From: Streptomyces taklimakanensis
GTDB taxonomy: Bacteria > Actinomycetota > Actinomycetes > Streptomycetales > Streptomycetaceae
Length of the DNA: 64,000 nucleotides
Reading direction: 5' to 3'
Assembly: GCF_009709575.1 (NCBI RefSeq)
Contig: NZ_WIXO01000001.1
Span: 3,040,001 to 3,104,000 of the forward strand
Program-made: the position numbers and the translations under genes
Shown here: piece by piece, positions 27,457 through 36,195 of the stretch
Position numbering within the stretch: the first letter of the stretch is position 1
How the letters are laid out: each line of letters opens with the position of its first letter
The notes under the pieces: model-generated
What the model saw: only the letters and a program-made list of their open reading frames with translations
Told to the model about the DNA's origin: nothing
Databases searched by the model: none

Positions 27457-28260
27457 TCAGGCGGTGGTGCGGCGTCGTCCGGCCAGGACACCGAAGGCGA
27501 CGCCGCCGGCGCCGACGACGATGCCGATGACGGCGAGGACGCGGGCGGTGGTGTCGGTGGCGCCGGAGGACCCGTCGGACGCGGTGTTCTCCGCGGCGCC
27601 GGCGTTCTCCGCGGCGCCGTCGGAGTCGGCGGCATCGCCTTCGGTGTCGGAGGCCTCGTCGGCCGGGGCGCCGTGGCCTCCGTCACCGTCGGCGGGCGGG
27701 ACCAGCTTCAGCACGGGGGCCGGACTCTCCGGCTCCTCCCCGCCCTCGACCGGCTCCTCGATCCAGCGCACGACCTCCTCGTTGCTGTACGTCTGGACGG
27801 CCTTGAGCACGAGGTGGTCCACGTCCTCGGGCAGTTGTCCGACGGAGACGGGGAACTGCTGGAAGGTGCCCGGCTCGATGCCGCCCCCGGTCTCCGTCCA
27901 AGTGATCTTGGAGGGGGCCTCGTCGACCTTCCGGCCGTGGACCTCCAGCGGCTCGTCCAGCTTGGTCCTGGTGACCTCCACCTCCCAGCCGGGGACCGGC
28001 TGCGGCATCACCGAGGAGAGCGGGTGGTCGGCGGGGAAGGTGACCTCCAGCTTCACGGTGGAGGCGTTGTCGCGCTCGTTGGGGACCTTGAAGTTGATGG
28101 TGGCGTAGCCGCCCTGCTCGGCCGTCTCGGGGTTGACGGAGACGTGGGCGGCCGCGGGTCCGGCGAGCGCGACGGCGCAGGCCGCGACGGTGGCGCCGAC
28201 CGCGGCCAACCGGCGGGCGGAGGGCAGGGACGGCAGCGCGAACCGGGTGGGGAACTGCAT
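27457..28260 (-). CDS. YcnI-family copper-binding protein (DUF1775)
   Basis: Exported copper protein of the YcnI/DUF1775 family, 267 residues. A Sec signal ends PAAAHVSVNPETA, leaving an N-terminal His typical of the family's copper site. The domain (about 38-180) includes FKVPNERDNASTVKLEVTFPADHPLSSV and the Trp residue of VPGWEVEV. A Ser/Asp/Ala-rich linker leads to a C-terminal helix (VLAVIGIVVGAGGVAFGVLAG) and RRR, so it is membrane anchored. ATG at 28260. Genomic association with CopC-CopD, PCuAC and SCO1 supports a copper role. Confidence 0.9.
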   Translation of the reverse strand: MQFPTRFALPSLPSARRLAAVGATVAACAVALAGPAAAHVSVNPETAEQGGYATINFKVPNERDNASTVKLEVTFPADHPLSSVMPQPVPGWEVEVTRTKLDEPLEVHGRKVDEAPSKITWTETGGGIEPGTFQQFPVSVGQLPEDVDHLVLKAVQTYSNEEVVRWIEEPVEGGEEPESPAPVLKLVPPADGDGGHGAPADEASDTEGDAADSDGAAENAGAAENTASDGSSGATDTTARVLAVIGIVVGAGGVAFGVLAGRRRTTA

Positions 28261-28420
28261 GCTGGTGACACTCCTCGTACGTCGGGAGGGAACGCTCCTC
28301 CGGCGGCCGGGCGCACGGGCGCACGGGCACCGTCGTGCGCCGCCGCGCCTGGTGTTCGCGCGGTGGTGCCGACCGTGTGCAGTGCGCGGGGCGTGCGCCC
28401 CGGGTCGGATCGAGCCTGGG

Positions 28421-28452
28421 CGTGGTGCGCGCGGCGTGGCGCGCGCACCACG
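28421..28452 (-). terminator. hairpin terminator between the membrane protein gene and ycnI
   Basis: A perfect 12-bp inverted repeat (28421-28432 and 28441-28452) with an eight-base loop lies 31 bases past the stop of the minus-strand gene at 28484. It suggests that gene is transcribed apart from ycnI. Confidence 0.65.
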
Positions 28453-28483
28453 TCCTCCGGAGACGGAAGTGGGGGCGTGCGCG

Positions 28484-29383
28484 TCAGGCCGCGAGGGCGA
28501 GGTCGTGCCGGGAGACGGGCGGCCCGCGCCGGACCACCGAGTGCGCCAGCAGCGGTGGGGCAGGCGGCACGGCGTCCTCGGCCCCGCCGCCGCGCGGGAC
28601 GCGGGGTGGCACGGCCCCGTCGGGCGACATCCCCCGACACAGGACCCGCGCCCAGCGCAGCGCCGCGCGCAGAGCCCGTACGAGCAGCACGTCGGCGAGC
28701 TCGTCGGTGAGGTGGCCCGACAACCGCACCAACCGCCACAGGGCGGCGTCGCCCCGGCGCAGCATCCACCCCACGGCGAACGCGGCGAGCAGGTGACCGA
28801 GCACCATGGGGCCGGAGAGCAACGACAGGGCGGTGCGCACCGCCGCCTGGAGGCACTCGGCGGCCGTGCCGGCCGCCTCGGGACCGGGGGCGGGCGCGGT
28901 CAGACCGTGACCACCGTGGAACGCCGTGCTCCGGGCCGCGGCCTCGGTGGCGGACCCGGGAGCCGTGCCGGAGAGCCCGGCCTCGGCGACGACGCGCCGG
29001 GCCTCGGCCTCCGTCAGACCGGTGGCGGACCCGCCGCCGCACAGCAGCCGCGCGGCCAGGGCGATCACCCCGTCGCGGTCGCCGCCGCCCGAGGCGGAGC
29101 CCCCGGTCGGCGGCGAGGTCTGCGCGGTGGAGAAGAGCAGATGCAGCCCGGTCTGCCCGAGCGTCAACAGGGCCGTGATGCCCGGCAGGCCGCGCTCGCG
29201 TCCGGCCGACGGCACGGCGACGGCGAGGACGGCCGCGAAGCCCGCGGCCAACGCCCAGGCGGGAAGCCCCTGCCCGGCCGCGAGGACGTGCCCGGTCGCG
29301 GACAGCGTGACGCAGACCGCGGCGAACACCACGGCTCGCAGCAGTCGCAGGTCGGCGCCGGCTCGCGCGACGGGGGCTCTCAT
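28484..29383 (-). CDS. membrane protein of unknown function, Ala-rich
   Basis: Hypothetical integral membrane protein, 299 residues. Hydrophobic segments are seen at about residues 14-36, 41-58, 66-85 and 195-215 (GPMVLGHLLAAFAVGWMLRR). A long Gly/Ala/Ser-rich soluble loop with several His residues (FHGGHGLTAP) lies between, and the C-terminus is Pro-rich. I recognise no domain. Its place directly upstream of the copper genes is suggestive, but a hairpin separates them. ATG at 29383. Confidence 0.65.
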   Translation of the reverse strand: MRAPVARAGADLRLLRAVVFAAVCVTLSATGHVLAAGQGLPAWALAAGFAAVLAVAVPSAGRERGLPGITALLTLGQTGLHLLFSTAQTSPPTGGSASGGGDRDGVIALAARLLCGGGSATGLTEAEARRVVAEAGLSGTAPGSATEAAARSTAFHGGHGLTAPAPGPEAAGTAAECLQAAVRTALSLLSGPMVLGHLLAAFAVGWMLRRGDAALWRLVRLSGHLTDELADVLLVRALRAALRWARVLCRGMSPDGAVPPRVPRGGGAEDAVPPAPPLLAHSVVRRGPPVSRHDLALAA

Positions 29384-29620
29384 GACCGGGCCATCTTCTC
29401 ACCACCGCCCCGAGAGGAACACGGGGCGTCCGTCCCGAGCACCCCGCTGACACTCCGTGGCCGGTGAGGAGCGGAGCGTTGGGGATAATTCATCTCTTTT
29501 ACGTATCTTGCGGTACTCGTTTCATCCGCCGAACGAGCGGTGGCGTCCCGCCCCCGGGCTTACCGCCGCCGACCCGGGCAATACGTGAGGGTATGTCGAG
29601 CCGCGGCCAGGAGGCTGAGC

Positions 29621-30268
29621 ATGAGCATCTGGTGGTCCCTCCACTTGCGGCGTGAGGCCGCGAGCGTCCCGCTCGCCCGGCGCCTCCTGCTCGGCGCGAT
29701 GGAGACGGCGGGCGTCGATCCCGACGTCTCCTACGACCTGTCGATCGCGCTCTCCGAGGCGTGCGCGAACGCGGTCGAGCACGGCGGGCCGGGGGATCCC
29801 GGGCGGTCGGGCGCCGGGGAGTACCACGTGACGGCGTTCATCGATGACGACATGTGTCGCATCGAGGTCACCGATCACGGGCCGGGTTTCGGGGAGGTAC
29901 CGGGTGGCGCACCGCACGTCACCGACACCACGAACGCCACGGACACCACGAACGCCGCCCCCCGGAGCACCGTCAACAGCGCGGACGAGGTGGGCGGCGC
30001 CAGTGGCCGCACGGCGCCGAACCCGCTCGGCCCGCTGCTCGCCGGGAGCGTCGGCTTCTCCCACGACGGGACCGGCCGCGGAGCACCCGCCGGCGGGCAC
30101 GACGGCCCGCACGACGGTGGTCATGCTCCGGAGCACGGCCGGGGCCTGTTCCTGATCAAGGCCCTCGCCGACCACGTCGACTTCCGCAACCGACCGGGCG
30201 ACGGCGCGGTGGTCTGCTTCGACAAACTCCTCAAGTGGAAGAAGGACGCGCTGCTCAAGGCGTCCTGA
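29621..30268 (+). CDS. HATPase_c anti-sigma-type regulatory ATPase
   Basis: Serine-kinase-like ATP-binding protein (RsbW/HATPase_c_2 type), 215 residues. It starts MSIWWSLHLRREAASVPLARRLL at the ATG at 29621, after caggaggc. The N box is SEACANAVEHG, the G1 box is ITDHGPGFGE-like (VTDHGPGFGE), and the late G2 box is GRGLFLIKALAD. Between G1 and G2 lies an unusual insertion of about 75 residues, beginning with a TDTTNATDTTNA repeat. Such proteins usually hold a sigma factor or phosphorylate an anti-anti-sigma protein. An AT-rich stretch at 29483-29520 probably contains the promoter. Confidence 0.88.
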   Translation: MSIWWSLHLRREAASVPLARRLLLGAMETAGVDPDVSYDLSIALSEACANAVEHGGPGDPGRSGAGEYHVTAFIDDDMCRIEVTDHGPGFGEVPGGAPHVTDTTNATDTTNAAPRSTVNSADEVGGASGRTAPNPLGPLLAGSVGFSHDGTGRGAPAGGHDGPHDGGHAPEHGRGLFLIKALADHVDFRNRPGDGAVVCFDKLLKWKKDALLKAS

Positions 30269-30304
30269 CCCGCGCATCACCGGAGAGGGGAAGCCGCACA
30301 CCAA

Positions 30305-30342
30305 ACGGGAGGGGGCGCGGGGATCCCCGCGCCCCCTCCCGT
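30305..30342. terminator. bidirectional terminator: 38-bp perfect palindrome
   Basis: Bases 30305-30342 form a perfect palindrome with no spacer, centred on GGATCC. It lies between the convergent HATPase gene and pepP. It can form a hairpin in either transcript and probably ends both. Confidence 0.8.
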
Positions 30343-30403
30343 CGCCGGACCGAACCGGCCCGGGACTCCACCCAGGCCTCCACCCAGGACACCCCGAGGC
30401 GGA

Positions 30404-31888
30404 TCAACCGCGCAGCCGGGCCATCCAGGCCTCGACCTCGTCCGCACGGCGCGGCAGCGCCGCCGAGAGGTTCCGGTTGCCGTCCTCGGTGACGAGGATG
30501 TCGTCCTCGATGCGCACGCCGATGCCCCGGTACTCCTCGGGCACCGTCAGGTCGTCGGCCTGGAAGTACAGCCCCGGCTCGACGGTCAGGCACATGCCCG
30601 GCTCCAGCGTTCCCTCGGCGTACGCCTCACGGCGCGCGACGGCGCAGTCGTGGACGTCCATGCCGAGCATGTGCCCGGTGCCGTGCAGCGTCCAGCGCCG
30701 CTGGAGCCCCAGCTCCAGGACCCGCTCGACCGGCCCCTCCACCAGGCCCCACTCCACCAGCCGCTCCGTCAGCACGCGCTGCGCGGCACGGTGGAAGTCC
30801 TGGTACTTCGCGCCCGGCTTCACCGCCGCGATGCCCGCCTCCTGCGCGTCGTACACCGCGTCGTAGATCTTCCGCTGGAGGTCGGTGAAACGGCCGTTGA
30901 TCGGCAGGGTGCGGGTGACGTCGGCGGTGTAGAGGGTGTGGGTCTCCACGCCCGCGTCCAGCAGCAGCAGGTCACCGGGGCGGACCGGACCGTCGTTGCG
31001 CACCCAGTGCAGGGTGGTGGCGTGCGGGCCGGCGGCGCAGATGGAGCCGTAGCCGACGTCGTTGCCCTCCACGCGGGCGCGCAGGAAGAAGGTGCCCTCG
31101 ATGTAGCGCTCGGAGGTGGCCTGGGCCTTGTCCAGGACGCGCACGACGTCCTCGAAGCCGCGCACGGTGGAGTCGACGGCCTTCTGCAGCTCGCCGACCT
31201 CGAAGTCGTCCTTCACCAGACGCATCTCGGAGAGGAAGACCCTCAACTCCTCGTCGCGCTCGGCGGTCACCTTGTCGGCCAGGGCGGCCTCGACCCCGGC
31301 GTCGTGGCCGCGCACCACGCGGACGTCGCCCCTGGCCTCCCGCAGCACGTCGGCGACGGTGCGCACGTCCTCGCACGGCAGGCCGTGGAGCCGCTCGGCC
31401 TCGGCCAGGCTGTGCCGACGGCCCACCCACAGCTCGCCCTGGCCGTCGAGCCAGAACTCGCCGTTCTCCCGGTCGGAGCGGGGCAGCAGGTAGAGGACCG
31501 CGTCGTGGCCGCCGTCGTTCCGGGGCTCCATGACCAGGACGCCGTTCTCCGTCTGGTTGCCGGTGAGGTAGGCGTACTCGACGGAGGCCCGGAAGGGGTA
31601 GTCGGTGTCGTTCGAGCGGGTCTTGAGGGTGCCCGCGGGAATCACCAGGCGCTCGCCGGGGAAGCGGGCGGAGAGCTTCGCGCGCCGCTCGGCGGTGCGG
31701 TCGGCCTGGGGGATCGGCTCCAGGTCGCGCAGCTCGGTGTCCGCCCAGCCGGTCCGCATGTTCTCGGCGAGTTCGTCGGAGACGCCCGGGTACAGGCCGT
31801 TCTTGCGCTGCTTGATCGGCTCCTCCGCCGTGGGCTCGGTGGGTTCGCCCTGCTCCTCCGGGGTCTCCGGGGTCTGCTGGTCAGCCAC
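30404..31888 (-). CDS. pepP: Xaa-Pro aminopeptidase (aminopeptidase P), M24B
   Basis: Dinuclear-metal peptidase that removes N-terminal residues before proline; 494 residues. The N-terminal domain precedes the pita-bread catalytic domain. The five metal ligands are visible: Asp in LLLLDAGVETHTLYTADVTRTLP (two Asp), His in LHGTGHMLGMDVHDC, Glu in LTVEPGLYF and Glu in GVRIEDDILVT. An acidic, Pro/Glu-rich ~25-residue leader precedes the domain. The GTG start at 31888 follows gaggagg. Cytoplasmic; no signal peptide. Confidence 0.95.
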   Translation of the reverse strand: MADQQTPETPEEQGEPTEPTAEEPIKQRKNGLYPGVSDELAENMRTGWADTELRDLEPIPQADRTAERRAKLSARFPGERLVIPAGTLKTRSNDTDYPFRASVEYAYLTGNQTENGVLVMEPRNDGGHDAVLYLLPRSDRENGEFWLDGQGELWVGRRHSLAEAERLHGLPCEDVRTVADVLREARGDVRVVRGHDAGVEAALADKVTAERDEELRVFLSEMRLVKDDFEVGELQKAVDSTVRGFEDVVRVLDKAQATSERYIEGTFFLRARVEGNDVGYGSICAAGPHATTLHWVRNDGPVRPGDLLLLDAGVETHTLYTADVTRTLPINGRFTDLQRKIYDAVYDAQEAGIAAVKPGAKYQDFHRAAQRVLTERLVEWGLVEGPVERVLELGLQRRWTLHGTGHMLGMDVHDCAVARREAYAEGTLEPGMCLTVEPGLYFQADDLTVPEEYRGIGVRIEDDILVTEDGNRNLSAALPRRADEVEAWMARLRG

Positions 31889-32045
31889 GTCGCTGCCTCC
31901 TCGTACTGGTGGTGTGGGCCGGGTGCGGGCCGTCTCCCATCGTAGGTCGGGCCCGTCGCGGGCGTCCCGGAACGGTCGTGACGGGGACCGGGGCGGGCCC
32001 CGAGGGAGGAGGTTCGGAGCCGCGTTCCAGCGGAGGGGCCGCGGT

Positions 32046-33593
32046 TCAGAAGCGCGCGGCCAGCAGGACGACGTCCTCGGGGCTGTCGGGGTCGTCGGCC
32101 CGTCCGTCGGGCAGCACGGTGCTCAGGAGGTGGTCCAGCAGCGCCTCGGGGTCCTCCCGGACGGCCGGCGCCGCGGCGACGGCGGCGGCCCGGAGCCGGG
32201 AGAAGGCCCGGTCCATCGGCTCGCCGGTGCGGTGCAGCAGGCCGTCGCTGTAGAGCAGGAGCGTTTCCCCGGGGGCCAGGCGCACCTCGACGCTGGGCGC
32301 CTCCCAGCAGGCGAGCATGCCCAGCGGAGCGGAGAGCGTGGTCTCCACGACCTCGGTGCGCCGCGGCCCGACGATCAGTGGCGGGCAGTGTCCGGCCCCG
32401 GCCAGCACGACCCTGGCGCCGGCCCCGGAACCCGTCGGCCCGCCCACCGTCCCGGTCCGCTCGGCGTACCCGAACAGCGCGGTCGCCGACCGTGCCGGTT
32501 CCGTCAGCCGCAGCAGCAGTTCCAGGTCGGACAGGACCGCCACCGGGTCCTCCCCCTCCATCACCGCGTACGCGCGCAGCGACGCCCGCAGCCGCCCCAT
32601 GGCGGCCAGCGCGTCCGGTCCGGAGCCGGTGACCCCGCCCACGGACAGCCCGAGCGCGCCCTCGGGCAGTGGCAGCGCGTCGTACCAGTCGCCGCCGCCG
32701 CGCGGCCCGGTGCGGTGCCGCACCGCCAACCGCACGCCGGGCACGCGGGGCAGCCGGGACGGGAGCAGCCCTTCGCGCACGGTGTCCGCGGTGGAACGGG
32801 CACGGGTGAGGTCGAGTTGGCGGGCGATGTGCTCGGCGGCGTGCCGCACGTACAGGCCGAGCAGGTGGCGTTGGCGCTCGGAGGGCTGGGCGGGCTCGTC
32901 GTAGAGCCAGACGGCGACGCCGATGCGCCCGGCGGCCTCGGTCTCCAGCGGGACGGCGTAACTGGCGGCGAAACCGAGCCGGGCGGCGACCTCGCGGTGG
33001 CGTGGGTCGAGGTCGGCGTCCTCGGCGATGTGGGGGTTGGCGATCTCCCGGGGGGCGCCCGCGCCGTCCTGGCCGTCCTTGGCGCCGGCCCCGGGCAGTC
33101 CGTCGAGGAGACGGGCGAAGGAGGAGGACTCGCGCGGGATGGTCTCGATGTGACCGAGGTCCGCCGCGCCCAGGCCCAACCCGACGGTGGTGTCGGGGCC
33201 GAGCCCGTGGTGGTCGCCGTCACCGTCGCCGTGGGCGGTGGAGGGCGTCAGGGTGATCAGCCCGCGCCGGGCGCCCACGAGGGAGGCCCCGGCACCGAGC
33301 GCCTCGCGCACCGCGCCGTCCAGGGTGTCGGTCCGCACCAGGCGTTCGGTGAGGTCGTGGAGGGTGGTGAGGTCGGAGATCCAGCCGGCGAGCCGGTCCT
33401 GTACGGCGGCGAGCTGGTCCACGGGACGCGTCAGGGCCGGATCGTCGATCGGCGGCGTCCGGCGCGGCTCGGGGGAGGCGGGCGGAACGGCGGATCGGGC
33501 GGTCTGTGAGGCGGAGGGGTGCGGGGCAGTGTGCTGGGGAGGAGGGGCAGGTGAATCGATTCCGGCCAGTTTCGGCGGCTGCTGGGCACTCAT
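32046..33593 (-). CDS. GAF-SpoIIE (PP2C-like) regulatory phosphatase, possibly inactive
   Basis: Regulator of 515 residues. After a Pro-rich N-terminus, a GAF-like domain (about 90-250) contains LGAGASLVGARRGLITL and AASYAVPLETEAAGRIGVAVWL. The C-terminal PP2C/SpoIIE domain (about 290-515) has GGDWYDALPLP, AGHCPPL, LLLYSDGLL and a final EDVVLL. The metal-binding Asp usually found in GDVxGHG is Gly320 here (SVGGVTGSG) and the His is Ser. Catalysis may therefore be lost or changed. The HATPase genes nearby suggest a partner-switching role. ATG at 33593. Confidence 0.88.
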   Translation of the reverse strand: MSAQQPPKLAGIDSPAPPPQHTAPHPSASQTARSAVPPASPEPRRTPPIDDPALTRPVDQLAAVQDRLAGWISDLTTLHDLTERLVRTDTLDGAVREALGAGASLVGARRGLITLTPSTAHGDGDGDHHGLGPDTTVGLGLGAADLGHIETIPRESSSFARLLDGLPGAGAKDGQDGAGAPREIANPHIAEDADLDPRHREVAARLGFAASYAVPLETEAAGRIGVAVWLYDEPAQPSERQRHLLGLYVRHAAEHIARQLDLTRARSTADTVREGLLPSRLPRVPGVRLAVRHRTGPRGGGDWYDALPLPEGALGLSVGGVTGSGPDALAAMGRLRASLRAYAVMEGEDPVAVLSDLELLLRLTEPARSATALFGYAERTGTVGGPTGSGAGARVVLAGAGHCPPLIVGPRRTEVVETTLSAPLGMLACWEAPSVEVRLAPGETLLLYSDGLLHRTGEPMDRAFSRLRAAAVAAAPAVREDPEALLDHLLSTVLPDGRADDPDSPEDVVLLAARF

Positions 33594-34343
33594 GGGCAGC
33601 GACCCTCACCGCGGATCAGCATCCTCAACAGCATCGCAAACCCCCATGTCGTGCTGCTCCGCCATCGATGTATTCAGGTGTACACGCCCTGATGACGCAA
33701 TGTCCAGCACTGCACCGGCGGGCCGGCCGATGTCCCTGGGACCCGGTTGTCACACGGGGATGCGCGAAGGACGGGACACGGTTCCCCACGGGGTCGTAAG
33801 CTTGGCCGAAAATGCATCATGGATCGACCGGTGCACGGTCGACTGACGTCTGCACGACAACGCGTCATCACGGTCGTTGTGGGTACGTGGGTTACGTACG
33901 GCAAGAGGAAGCGGGGCGGTCGGCGGCGTTCGGACCGCGGCGGAACCCGGCGGCGAACCGGGGCGTCCCACGAGAGAGTGCGGGGCGCGCTCCGTACGGG
34001 CGAAGAGATCAGGGCACGGTCGGCGGAGCGGTCGCCGGGTGGCACGGACGTACGACGGCGAAGTCCTCCGCTCGCCACCGACGGCCCACCGCGTACGGAC
34101 GTCCCGCCGGACGCGCCGAGCCGGGCGCACGCACCGTTCCGTCGCGCACCACGCCCGACCCGCGGGCACGGGACGTCCGGCCGGTCACCGGAAACGACAC
34201 GGTGACGCGCTGCTCCGGCCGCGCGCGTGCGGTCACCGAGATCCACAGATGCAACAGGTGTGAGGGACGGGGCGGCCGTCACGGACCCCCGTTTCTGTCA
34301 GGTCCTTGTCGATTTTTGGCGTTACGGAAAGGAACGAGCGCTG
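33594..34343. other. 750-base region with no recognised gene
   Basis: Between the divergent SpoIIE-type and Prim-Pol-like genes. Several open frames cross it, but none has codon bias, a ribosome binding site or a recognisable product. A somewhat AT-richer part at about 33620-33900 probably carries promoters (for example ttacgta around 33891). A short gtcaccg/cggtgac inverted repeat lies near 34185-34207. I see nothing else. Confidence 0.4.
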
Positions 34344-35030
34344 ATGCGCGAGATCCTCGGAAGGCGACGCATGACCCGCTGGGCGCTGCGGAACGCGGCA
34401 CTCGTCTACGCCACACGGTGGGGGTGGCCCGTGGTGCCCGGTGTGCCCCCGCGGAATTCCACCCGGCGCACGACCGTACGCCGGTCCGGGCAGCCGACGG
34501 GGCGTTGTTCCTGCCCGCGGCCCGACTGCGTCGTGCCGGGCGCCCACCCCTTCGATCCCGAACTGTTGGCCGCGACCACCGATGAGCGCATGGTGCGCTG
34601 GTGGTGGACGAACCGGTCCGACGCGCCGGTCCTCCTGGCCACCGGCGGCCGCGCCCCCTGTGCGGTGAGCCTCCCGGCCGCCGCCGGGGCCCGCGCGTTG
34701 GAGGAGTTCGACCGTCTCGGGCTGCGCACCGGCCCGGTGGTGGCCACTCCGACCCGCTTCGCGCTGCTGGTGGCGCCGTACGACCTGCAGGAGTTGGGCG
34801 AGTTGCTCTACGCCCAGGACTGGGTGCCCAGTTCGCTGCGCTTCCACGGCGAGGGCGGCTACGTCCCGCTGCCGCCGTCGCGCATCGGGGCCGGAGAGGT
34901 CCGGTGGGAGAGGCCGCCGTCGGCGGGGAACGGCGGAGCCCCGTGGCTGCCGCGGATGGAGCCGTTGGCGGACGTACTGGTGCGGGCCAGCGCGCAGGTG
35001 CCGGACACCGGCAGCCGACTGGCGTACTGA
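34344..35030 (+). CDS. Prim-Pol-domain-like protein (bifunctional primase/polymerase N-terminal family), probably non-catalytic
   Basis: Small protein of 228 residues related to the bifunctional DNA primase/polymerase N-terminal domain. Family features are ALRNAALVYATRWGWPVVPG, the CSCPRPDCVVPGAHP cysteine block, WWWTNRSDAPVLLATGG and FHGEGGYVPLPPS. The acidic pair expected after the ATG(G/R) strand is absent: the segment reads CAVSLP. There is no helicase domain. ATG at 34344 with ggaaagga upstream. Stand-alone members are common in Streptomyces, where their role is unclear; a nucleic-acid or nucleotide-binding function is only inference. Confidence 0.8.
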   Translation: MREILGRRRMTRWALRNAALVYATRWGWPVVPGVPPRNSTRRTTVRRSGQPTGRCSCPRPDCVVPGAHPFDPELLAATTDERMVRWWWTNRSDAPVLLATGGRAPCAVSLPAAAGARALEEFDRLGLRTGPVVATPTRFALLVAPYDLQELGELLYAQDWVPSSLRFHGEGGYVPLPPSRIGAGEVRWERPPSAGNGGAPWLPRMEPLADVLVRASAQVPDTGSRLAY

Positions 35031-35375
35031 CCGGCGCCGTTCCGTCCCATCGGCCTTCTCTCCCGCACTCCCGTCCCGTTCCTCCGTTCCCTCCCTCGGC
35101 ACCACCACAGGCGCACGACTCACGGGCCACCGGCGGCCGGCTCCCGGCCGCCACGGCCCGCCCTCGTCTTCCCACCCCTCCGCCCGTCCCCTCCGCCCGC
35201 GCCCGGCGGGGCCGGTCGTCCGCCCTCGCGTTCACTCGTACGGGTAGCAGCGCGTCCGAGATGGAGGGAAACAGGCACTCTGTCCCCGTGAGTGCCGTCT
35301 TTCTCCCGATATGTTCGGGTCCGCCGAGGAGCGTGAAAAGCTCTCCCCCTCCAGCGAGTTGACAGGTGGACGCCC
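35031..35375. other. 345-base intergenic region
   Basis: C-rich DNA after the Prim-Pol-like gene. The last ~90 bases, containing a gatatgttcggg stretch and ttgacagg just before the next start, may hold the promoter of the secreted protein gene. No gene or strong hairpin was recognised. Confidence 0.35.
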
Positions 35376-35954
35376 ATGGACGAGCCACAGCAGTGCGCCT
35401 CCAACCTCCGCGCGATCGCGCTCGCCAGTGGGGTGGCGCTCGCGGCGATCCTGCCGCTCGCCGTGGCGACCGCCGGACAGGACGGTCCGGCGTCGGCGGA
35501 GGGAGCCGGTGGCCGTTCGCGTCCGGCCGCCGCCGTCACCACCCCGGCCCCGTCCGCACCCTCCGGGCCCGTCCCCGGCGCCGGTCCGTCGGAGGTCACC
35601 GCCGTCTGCGGTCGGCCCTCCACGGCCCCCCGGGGCGTTGGGGCGCAGACCTGTGTGCTGTCCCGGAACGGGGTGACCTGGGGCCGGATGTACTACCGGA
35701 ACACCACCGGCGAACCGTTGTACGGCGCTCTCAGTCTCCTCGGCCCCGGCGGCCATTCGGTGACCGTTTCCTGCGAAATGCCCGCGGCGGGTGGATCGGG
35801 GGTATGCGACACCCCGCGCCGTGGAACGGAAAGAACACGAGAAGACGATCGGGAGAAGGAGCCCGAGGCCGATCCGTACACGGCGATCGCGGAGGTCGCG
35901 GCACCGGACGGTGAGGGGCTGCTGCTGCGTTCCGGTAGCGAATTCGCTCCGTGA
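35376..35954 (+). CDS. secreted or membrane-anchored protein of unknown function
   Basis: Hypothetical protein of 192 residues. A hydrophobic segment at about 11-33 (AIALASGVALAAILPLAVATA) acts as a signal or anchor, followed by an Ala/Pro/Gly-rich linker. A small globular part (about 75-150) contains four Cys (TAVCGRP, AQTCVLS, VSCEM, GVCDTP) that could form two disulfides, and the block GVTWGRMYYRNTTGEPL. The C-terminal region is highly charged. No known domain recognised. A hairpin at 36020-36057 follows it. Confidence 0.75.
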   Translation: MDEPQQCASNLRAIALASGVALAAILPLAVATAGQDGPASAEGAGGRSRPAAAVTTPAPSAPSGPVPGAGPSEVTAVCGRPSTAPRGVGAQTCVLSRNGVTWGRMYYRNTTGEPLYGALSLLGPGGHSVTVSCEMPAAGGSGVCDTPRRGTERTREDDREKEPEADPYTAIAEVAAPDGEGLLLRSGSEFAP

Positions 35955-36019
35955 CACGGGAGTCGGCGCGACGCCCGATGTGCCCGGGGGGAGCCGACAC
36001 GCGGGCGGACATGGAAAGA

Positions 36020-36057
36020 CCCGGTCGCTGGCGACGGGGGATGCACCAGCGACCGGG
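36020..36057 (+). terminator. hairpin terminator
   Basis: A perfect 12-bp stem (36020-36031 and 36046-36057) with a 14-base loop lies 66 bases after the preceding stop. It may end transcription of the secreted protein gene. Confidence 0.65.
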
Positions 36058-36195
36058 CTGCTAGAACGGTAACAAGTTATGGGCCGTTCGCAAATTCCAC
36101 CGCTCTCTTCAAGCCGTCGATTTACCTGCGGATACACCCCGTTGTGACGGGAATCACTCTATGAATTCCCGGGTCGTTCCATTTTGAATCGTCTC

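Noticed and set aside
33594..34343. Possible small genes in the long gap
   Set aside because: The overlapping frames are Arg/Thr-rich, lack codon bias and ribosome binding sites.
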